From: Amborella trichopoda
Lineage: Eukaryota; Streptophyta; Magnoliopsida; Amborellales; Amborellaceae
Length of the DNA: 64,000 nt
NCBI RefSeq assembly: GCF_000471905.2
Contig: NW_006499535.1
Span: forward strand, 484,758 to 548,757
Direction: 5' to 3'
Shown here: in pieces, positions 57,184 through 64,000 of the stretch
How the letters are laid out: every line of letters starts with the position of its first letter
How positions within the stretch are numbered: the first letter of the stretch is position 1
The notes under the pieces: model-generated
The model's database searches: none
What the model saw: only the letters and a program-made list of their open reading frames with translations
Told to the model about the DNA's origin: nothing
Position numbers and translations under genes: made by a program

Positions 57184-59871
57184 TGTCACAACCCCGCCGC
57201 CGACCCGACCCGACCCGACCCCTATTCCATACTCGACGAAGGATGACCGAGTGCGGGTTCATGATCCCAAGGTAGCGTATGTCACTCAGGTCGGAGTGGA
57301 CTCAACGCGTTAATATCGGTGATCAAAGCAAACCATGAAAGGAACTAAAACAGTAATTCAAAGTACTAATAAATATTTAAAATTTGGAGAATCCATAAAT
57401 CATTAAATATTGTGCTACAGGAAATTTCTTCCATACATATTACACTTGAGTCTGGGGCATCAGGACTCAATATTACATACTCCCAAAATAAACAAAACTC
57501 AAGGCTAAACTGCCCAGCTACATACAAGATCTGGATTCCTTCTCAGAGGAATATGGCTTCGAATCCCAGCTGCAAAACACATGCTCCTAACCCCTGACCT
57601 GTCGTTATCAATCTACAAGGAGAGGAGATACAATGGGATGAGCTATAAAGCTCAGTAAGTAGATCTAGGTACTATGCATCGATATTAAGTCTAGCCATGT
57701 GTCATAAACCAATCTTTCAATTATAAGCATTCACAGTGCAAATTTCATATAAGTAGAAATCGCATCAATGCATCTATCACAGGTGTCATATGAAAATATC
57801 ATAATTATTATGCAGCTAATACAATCATTCACATGAACAATTCCAACATTACCCACTCACACCTTAGTTCACCTGCTCTTGAAGTAGAGGCCCTATTCAT
57901 TAGACCAAGCCAATCGCATTGTTTAGGACTTCTACCATCCCTCAGGAGCGAGGACAATGACAAGTGGGTCCCCCACTCTGCAATGTCCTCATACTCACGC
58001 ACATGTGCCCAACGTGCTTTGGGGTTTCGATAGGCACTTACCTTGTAAGGAATCACTCACTAGCCTCATTGTATGAATTTCGAGGGGGTACGACCCTCCC
58101 ATTTCACTTTCACATAACTCCCTCCTATCGTTCAGTGAGTTAGGGAACATTGTCGGCATCACTTTTCTTATCAGATCACACCATACTACCATGGGTAACC
58201 CATGCGTAGTGTCACATATAACACTTTATCATTATCGAAGCACAATATGGTTATGCTCGAAGAGCATGTCAATGAATCACACATCACTGAGCACTTGTCA
58301 TTTATCATTTGGCCTTGTCACATAGCACTATAGCACTTTAACATAAAACACTCATTACAAGAAAATTTCCGCAGGGCAATAACACTTATCAATTATTACT
58401 TATCACATGATCACATGACATTGATTGCATAACACTATGGCACTTAACTCCATAAAAACTATCCCATGACACTTACACTTGTCAATGAGAATTTATGACA
58501 GTTCATCGCATTGGCACTACAACATTCATCTTGTAACATTCATCAAGGAACTACCGGATGATAATTTCACTTGTCACATTGTTCACATTGTTCACATAAT
58601 AATATGACATTTAATCATGTATTGTTAATTACATGAAACTATCACATAGCAATTAAGCTTATCAATATCCACTTACAACACTTTGTCACTTGAGTAGGGT
58701 TCAGAGAAGAGTGTGCAATTCCTCTACATTCATAACCACGACATCCTCATGAAAAAGGGGTGTTGTTATCAAATCGTGGAGGCTTTTGGTATGGTTCCAA
58801 AATCAATTTCGAAATAGACACACTCATGGTTAATATAAAAGTGATATAAACGCATTTGGCCAGGGTTTGAGCACAAAACAATCTATTTCCAAGACGAACA
58901 CAGGACTGAAATTCTTGGTGACGAGTAACAATGACGTACCTCTTTTCTTGGAGGCATAACTCCCAATCTAGGGCGAATTTCAAAATGAGTTCAACATACA
59001 ACTTTAAGCTCATCCACATTTCTTTCAAATGATAGTGTTTTGATGGTGTTTTGGAATCTTTTGATAGGACAAAATCTCATTGCAAAACAGGTGACAATTG
59101 TCGAAATTTCAGCAACTGTGGACAGTGACATACCCTCACGTTTTGGAGCATAACTCTTAACCCATACAAAAGTTTAAGATGGTGTAAAAAAAAAAATTGT
59201 AGTATACAAGCATATATTTCATTCAAGACTGATGTAAACCCATTTGGATACTGTTTAGCAATTGAAACATTCGACACAAAAACACTCACAGTTCCTTGAA
59301 ATTCATTTGGCAAGCTTTGACATGTTTCAAATAATACATAATATCTCACAAGCCAAGATAAATTCGGATGCAAGACCTTATTCATGCTAAACTAGTCTTA
59401 CTAATGAGCTACTAGAAAATTTTCACAACCAACAAGATCATTTACAATACTCTATCGTTCATGACACTTAGAAGCAAAAACCTGGAATTCCAAGCTCATT
59501 TTAAATCAATCACGCCCATATCTTTCCTCCTATCATTTTGCCTACTTCCTTAAAATTGATTACTACAAAACTAAAGGATGCATAGATACTAACCCACTTA
59601 CCTGATGCACACGACACCCTCAAATCTCCCACTCTTCAAGCTCCAAGCAATGGCTTTCTCTAAGGCAGCAGTCAACTCACGCTTATGGTTCTAGAGAGAA
59701 AGAGAAAGCTTTAAGGAGGGGAAGGAAAGGAAAAATGGCGATGAGGGTGGGGAGGAAAGTAGCTTATAAGCTTTTGTGTAGGTGAGACCCACTGTGGCTG
59801 ACGTCATGGGGTGGTTGGAAAAATATTGTGGCTGATGTCACTTGTGCGGCGTTGACAGGTATGACGCTTGT
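57184..59871 (-). repeat. Element G: LTR remnant of a D-like chromovirus
   Basis: The plus strand starts TGTCACAACCCCGCCG, the reversed LTR end seen also at 19459, 25887 and 59872. 57920-58060 aligns in reverse to the D 5' LTR piece (14740-14890). AT-rich 58700-59550 resembles the D and E LTRs. A donor-like CAGGTAAGTG (59604-59595) and TATA-like TTATAAG (59770-59763) are on the minus strand. It is cut at 59871 by the LTR of element F, so its 5' part and any interior are missing. Confidence 0.75.
59595..59604 (-). promoter_or_regulatory. Candidate 5' splice donor in element G LTR
   Basis: The minus strand reads CAGGTAAGTG, about 160 bases after the TATA-like motif. Confidence 0.42.
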
Positions 59872-60339
59872 TGTCACGACCCCACCCCTTGACCCCTGCT
59901 AGAGAGCGACAGAGCACGGGATCGTGACCATATGTCAAGAACATTACTCAGGTGAGAGTGGCTGAACGCATAAAACACGGAATCAAGACCAAACCACGAA
60001 AGAAAACTAGAATAAATCCATTCAACCTACAAATATCAAATCAAAAGTACATCCATCTCATTCATTTAATGTCAAAAGTCTTTACAATTCCTTCAAGGCA
60101 CTACTGGCCCAAAAAAACACAAAACAAAACATACGTCATATTTCTGAGATCACCCAAATGTACTATGATAGTCTTCGGAGGACGGCTTTTCAAACTTCTC
60201 GACTTCAAACTTCAAACCCCCAACGGCCACCCACCGTTAGCACAGATGTCAATGCTCTTCACTCTACAATTATGTAAATAAGATGGAATGAGCTAACAGG
60301 CCAATAAGCAAATCTACACCATTGCATTTCAATAAGCAT

Positions 60340-60690
60340 AATTCACACAGTAGGGGCCCTTCCCATTAGGCAGCTGTCAGCACCATCATTCACACAATAG
60401 GTGCCCATTCACATATCACATAAGCAGCATGATACCATCATTCACACAGTAGGTATCCATTCACATATCACATAAGCAGCATGATACATCATTCACATAG
60501 TAGGTATCCATTGACATATCACATAAGCAGCATGATACAATCATTCACACAGTAGGTATTCATTCACATATCACATAAGCAGCATGATACCATCATTCAC
60601 ACAGTCGGTATCCATTAACATATCACATAAGTAGCATGATATCATCATTCACACAATAGGTATCCATTCACATATCACATAATCAGCATG
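60340..60690 (-). repeat. 51-52 bp tandem repeat in element F LTR
   Basis: About six units with plus-strand words ACAGTAGGTATCCATTCACA and CATAAGCAGCATGATAC. GCAGCATGATAC falls at 60424, 60476 and 60527. It occupies the same LTR region as the 76-bp arrays of D and E but has a different unit. Confidence 0.88.
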
Positions 60691-61852
60691 ATCATATTTG
60701 ATAGTAGCATATCATATTTAAGTAATATCATAATGACAACACGATAATAATAACGATATTGTTCCAGTTGAGCCTTACCGCTCAATTTCCTGCCATCAAG
60801 GGCAAAGACATGCGCTCACCATTAGGGTCATAATTTTTAGACCGTTTAAGGTTTGAAGGTGATTCTAAAACCAATTTTGTACTCAACATACCTATCCTCC
60901 AAACGGGATTAGTTTGAAGACAATTGGACCCCGTTTCGTCTCTTAAAGGTTCAATGAGCTGAGGGTTTACTATCTGCACCTTGCAGTGTACAAGGGACAG
61001 CAACATACCCTACTTCATATCATTATAACTCTCAAACCGTGAATCAAATTGTGGCGGTTTCAAAATAAACGTTTAAGCCAAGGCGTATATATTTCTAAAA
61101 AAGCAAATTTGAAAGCATTTGGATTCCATTTGGTGGTTAAAAAATTCGTGCCAAACAAGATAATAGTTCTGGGTTTTATCAAAACTGCCCACAGTGACAT
61201 ACGTTCATAAAATGAAGTATAACTTTCAATCCAAGAAGAATTTCAAAATAGTTTCTAAACATGCAAATTTGATCCCAATCAGAAATATTTCAAATTGCTG
61301 TGGTTTTGCCAAAAATGAACTTCATTTGTTTAGTTAAAATTACTGACCATAGTGGTATTAGTAAAAAATCCAGCAAAACAGTCAACAGTGATATACCTTC
61401 TCATTTTGAAACATAACTTCATTTTTGTAAAGAATTTCAACAGTGGGAAAAAATAAACATTTTACTAGACTCATACATCTTTCCAATGATGGTAATTTGA
61501 ACTCAATTGGACCTCATTTGATTTTTCAAAAGCGTCTTCCAAGAACGCCCATAATTCTGGAATTCACAGTGGCATATAACATGTCTCGAGAACACATTCT
61601 ATGACCTTCATTTCATGGTGAGGAACATGATAACAACCATTTTCTCATAATGTGCACACGTACGATGAATTTATTACATAATCTAGGAATCATACATTCA
61701 GTCTTAGCATCCACTTCCATTATAGAACAAAAACCCCAAGTTTCAGTGAGCAAGGCGTAAGGATTTTCTATATCACATACACTTTCCTTGCTCATTTCAC
61801 ATGCATAAATTCCCATGCATCCTTATGACAAAAATGCAATGGTGATGGATCA

Positions 61853-61858
61853 ACTTAC
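61853..61858 (-). promoter_or_regulatory. Candidate 5' splice donor in element F LTR
   Basis: The minus strand reads ATGTAAGTTG, about 155 bases after the TATA-like TACTTAAG. The upstream AG is not kept, so it is weaker than in D, E and G. Confidence 0.3.
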
Positions 61859-62149
61859 ATAAACAACAATGGTGTCTTCTCCACTTCTTTTCTCACAGCT
61901 CTCACGTACCCAACAATGGCGGCCTACCAACAGTCACTTCTTCGAACCTTTGCCTTAGAGAGAGAGAAGAGATGATGGAAGAGTGAGTGGCGTGGGTGAG
62001 AAAGGAGGCTTAAGTACCCATGAGGGTGGGGTGGCTGCCCAAGTGGGGCCAAAAGACTTCAAAATCTGGGCAACTGGCACTCAAATAGCATGCACTCAAT
62101 AAGTGGCACCACTAACACATGCATGTCAAAGACATAGCCGCCGCTACAT

Positions 62150-62460
62150 AGCCGGCACTAGTCCTTCTTCCTTTTCACAGCCTGCACTGCACACAACATA
62201 GCCAGCACTGGTACTTCTTCCTCTTCGCAGCCGGCACTGGTACTTCTTCCACTTCACATCCGGCACTGGTACTTCTTCCTCTTCACAATCGACGTTGCAC
62301 ACATTACAGCCGGCACTTATACTTCGTCCTCTTCACAGCCAGTGCTGCACACAATACAGCCTGCACTGGCGTCGACACTGGTTCGTCTTCCTCCTCACAG
62401 CCGGCGCTGCACACAACTCATCCATCATTGGTACTTCTTCCTCTTCACCCCGCCATGCAC
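62150..62460 (-). repeat. About 30-bp tandem repeat in element F LTR
   Basis: About ten units around GCCGGCACTGGTACTTCTTC and CTCTTCACA, spacing about 29-30 (62231 to 62260). Same LTR position as the 29-bp array of E and the 54-bp array of D, with an unrelated unit. Confidence 0.85.
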
Positions 62461-62493
62461 GCTAACTAGCCAGGAAAAGTCTGGTTCATCACA

Positions 62494-62510
62494 TCATCCC
62501 CCCTTAAAAA
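62494..62510 (-). other. Polypurine tract of element F
   Basis: The minus strand reads TTTTTAAGGGGGGATGA just before the LTR start. Confidence 0.8.
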
Positions 62511-62544
62511 GATTTTGTCCTCAAAATCGTTAATCTAGTAATGG

Positions 62545-64000
62545 GGGTACAAGCCTCAGATTTCATCTTCGCGTTCCCACGTTGATTCTTCCCATGAGTG
62601 ATATTGCCATAAAACCCGGACTAAAGGAATCTCTTTGTGATGCAAAATATGAATTCTTCTATCCAGTATTTCAATAGGTTGTTTTATACAGGTTAAATCC
62701 TCCATGATCGAGATTGGCTCATATTCCAAAACGTGGGACGGATCGGGCTGATACTTTTTCAATAACGACACATGAAATACATTATAGATATTGGCTAACT
62801 CAGGCGGTAGGGCCAATCGATATGCCACGCCCCCAATCCTTTCTAAAATCACAAAGGGTCCAATAAATCATGGACCCAGTTTCCCTTTCTTGCTAAATCT
62901 CATTATACCCTTAGTGGGTGATACTTTCAGAAAAACCTGATCACCCACTTCAAATTCAAGGTTCCTCCTCCAATTGTCAGCATAACTCTTCTATCGGCTT
63001 TGGGCTGTCTTGAACCGCTCTCGAATTAAGGTAATTTTGTTTTAGGTTACTTGAACAATCTCTGGTCCTAAAAGTTATCTTCCACCAACCTTATCCCAAC
63101 ATATAGGCAATTTGCACTTCCTCCCATACAATGCCTCAAAAGGTGCCATCTAGATACTGGCCTGGAAACTATCGTTATAAGCAAACTCTATCAGAGGCGG
63201 ATGATTATCCTAGTTTCTTCTTAAATCTAAAACACAAGCCCTCAACATATCTTCCAAGGTCTATATGGTCCTTTCCTACTGTTCATCTGTCTGAGGGTAG
63301 AAAGTACTAAAAGTGAGTTTGGTCCCCATAGCCGACTGTAGGCTATTCCAAAACCTTGACATAAATATGGGGTCTCTGTCGGCCACAATACTAACAGGCA
63401 CCCCATGCAACCTTACTATCTCCTAGATGTATAGTTGGGCCAACTTATCCATGGTATAAGTAGTACGGACTGGGAAGAAATGAATGGCTTTAGTGAGTCG
63501 GTCCACAATAACCCAAATATTGTTATGTCCCAACCTTGATCTCGACAGGCTAGACATGAAATCCATAGTTAGGTGCTCCCACTTCCATTCTGACACGAGT
63601 AACAGCTATAACTGTCCAACATGTTTTTGATGTTCATCCTTCACTTGCTAAAAAGTCAAGCACTTGGAAACAAATTGTGCTACTTTCCTCTTCATGTTAT
63701 TCCACCAAAATACTCTTCTTAGATCCTGATATATTTTCGTTCTCCCTGAATGTACTATATAACGGGAGTAGTGTGCTTCTTTTAAAATAGTCATTTTTAC
63801 CTTTTCATTGTCAAGGATACAGACCCGACCTTTAAATCTTAACACATCATCACTGCCCAAAACAAAATCCTCCTTACCCTCTAACTTTATTTTCTAAAAA
63901 AGTTTCATGAACTGAGGATCCTCCTTTTGTGCTACTCGGATTTGCTGAAAGAGATGGGGCTCTATTCTTATACAAGAAATTATTCCTTTCACATCATCAA
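62545..64000 (-). pseudogene. pol: pol of element F: integrase and chromodomain (broken, partial)
   Basis: From the right edge: the integrase zinc domain (63860-63648; KEAHYSRYIVHSGRTKIYQD, SKCLTF with the last Cys lost). The core follows: Asp in LTMDFMSSLSRS, Asp in [14 protein letters not shown], Glu after QTDEQ and a stop (ERTI, TLEDMLRACVLDL), then IEFAYNDSFQASI and APFEALYGRKCKLPICWDKV. Then VGDQVFLKVSPTKGIMRFSK, and in the open frame 62852-62556 GGVAYRLALPPELANIYNVF, VSLLKKYQPDPSHVL and the chromodomain VRVLWQYHSWEESTWEREDE. It is the best-preserved chromodomain in the window. Stops are scattered in the integrase. Confidence 0.9.

Larger units (their letters stand above)
59872..62493 (-). 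repeat. 3' LTR of element F (complete, 2.6 kb)
   Basis: Bounded by TGTGATGAACC (62493, minus) and GTCGTGACA (59872). It contains a 30-bp array (62150-62460), TATA-like TACTTAAG (62017-62010), a GTAAGT site (61858-61853), AT-rich sequence shared with other LTRs, and a 51-52 bp array (60340-60690). Confidence 0.84.
59872..64000 (-). mobile_element. Element F: Tekay/Del-like chromovirus, 3' half in window
   Basis: Minus strand: pol (from beyond 64000 to about 62545), PPT (62510-62494) and 3' LTR (62493-59872). LTR start TGTGATGAACCAGAC after AAGGGGGGATGA and LTR end GGTCGTGACA match the D/E pattern. Gag, protease and RT would lie beyond the right edge. Confidence 0.88.

Overview
This is intergenic DNA from a plant nuclear genome. 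The window is filled almost end to end by old, nested LTR retrotransposons of the Ty3/gypsy superfamily. I found no intact protein-coding gene and no rRNA, CRISPR array or bacterial feature. The plant assignment rests on the element lineages: Tat-type pol with a second RNase H and an antisense 'plant mobile domain' ORF, and Tekay/Del-type chromoviruses with a C-terminal chromodomain and a PPT joined to a TGTAACGACCC LTR start. The host species cannot be named. A 20-N assembly gap lies at 31071-31090.

Layout. (1) Element A (plus strand, from beyond the left edge to 14048) is a Tat-like element. It has a 5' LTR end, PBS, gag with three knuckle modules, a protease, an antisense coiled-coil ORF, tandem repeats, a PPT and a complete 2.8-kb 3' LTR. 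It has no RT, RNase H or integrase. (2) Element D (plus, 14049-19458) is a Tekay-like chromovirus reduced to a piece of 5' LTR, pol from the end of RT through integrase and chromodomain, and a 3' LTR. Element A abuts its left side and element E its right side, both inside the same LTR tandem array. (3) Element E (minus, 19459-28850) is a Tekay relative with two LTRs, PBS, gag and PPT; a 100-bp tandem array stands where pol would be. (4) 28851-31070 is unassigned DNA with a tRNA-like pol III box pair. (5) Element C (plus) is a second Tat-like family, split into 31091-32680 (LTR end, PBS, leader) and 48019-56599 (RT to integrase, antisense plant-mobile-domain ORF, 84-bp repeats, PPT, 1.08-kb 3' LTR). 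(6) Element B (minus, 32681-48018) lies inside C and belongs to the same family as A. It has a complete 3.0-kb 5' LTR, PBS, gag, RT, RNase H and integrase but no protease, and only about 0.65 kb of its 3' LTR. (7) 56600-57183 is short unassigned DNA. (8) Element G (minus, 57184-59871) is an LTR piece related to D. (9) Element F (minus, 59872 to beyond the right edge) is a chromovirus 3' LTR plus the C-terminal half of pol.

None of these elements can function alone: every coding region carries stops and frameshifts, and LTR pairs differ by roughly 13-15% by eye. Points worth a second look are GTAAGT-type splice-donor candidates about 160 bp downstream of the TATA box in several LTRs, a triplicated knuckle module in the A/B Gag, complementary losses of protease (B) and RT/IN (A), a dispersed GGGCGACAC...GTGTCGCCC inverted repeat in element C, and the deletion implied by the B-in-C nest.
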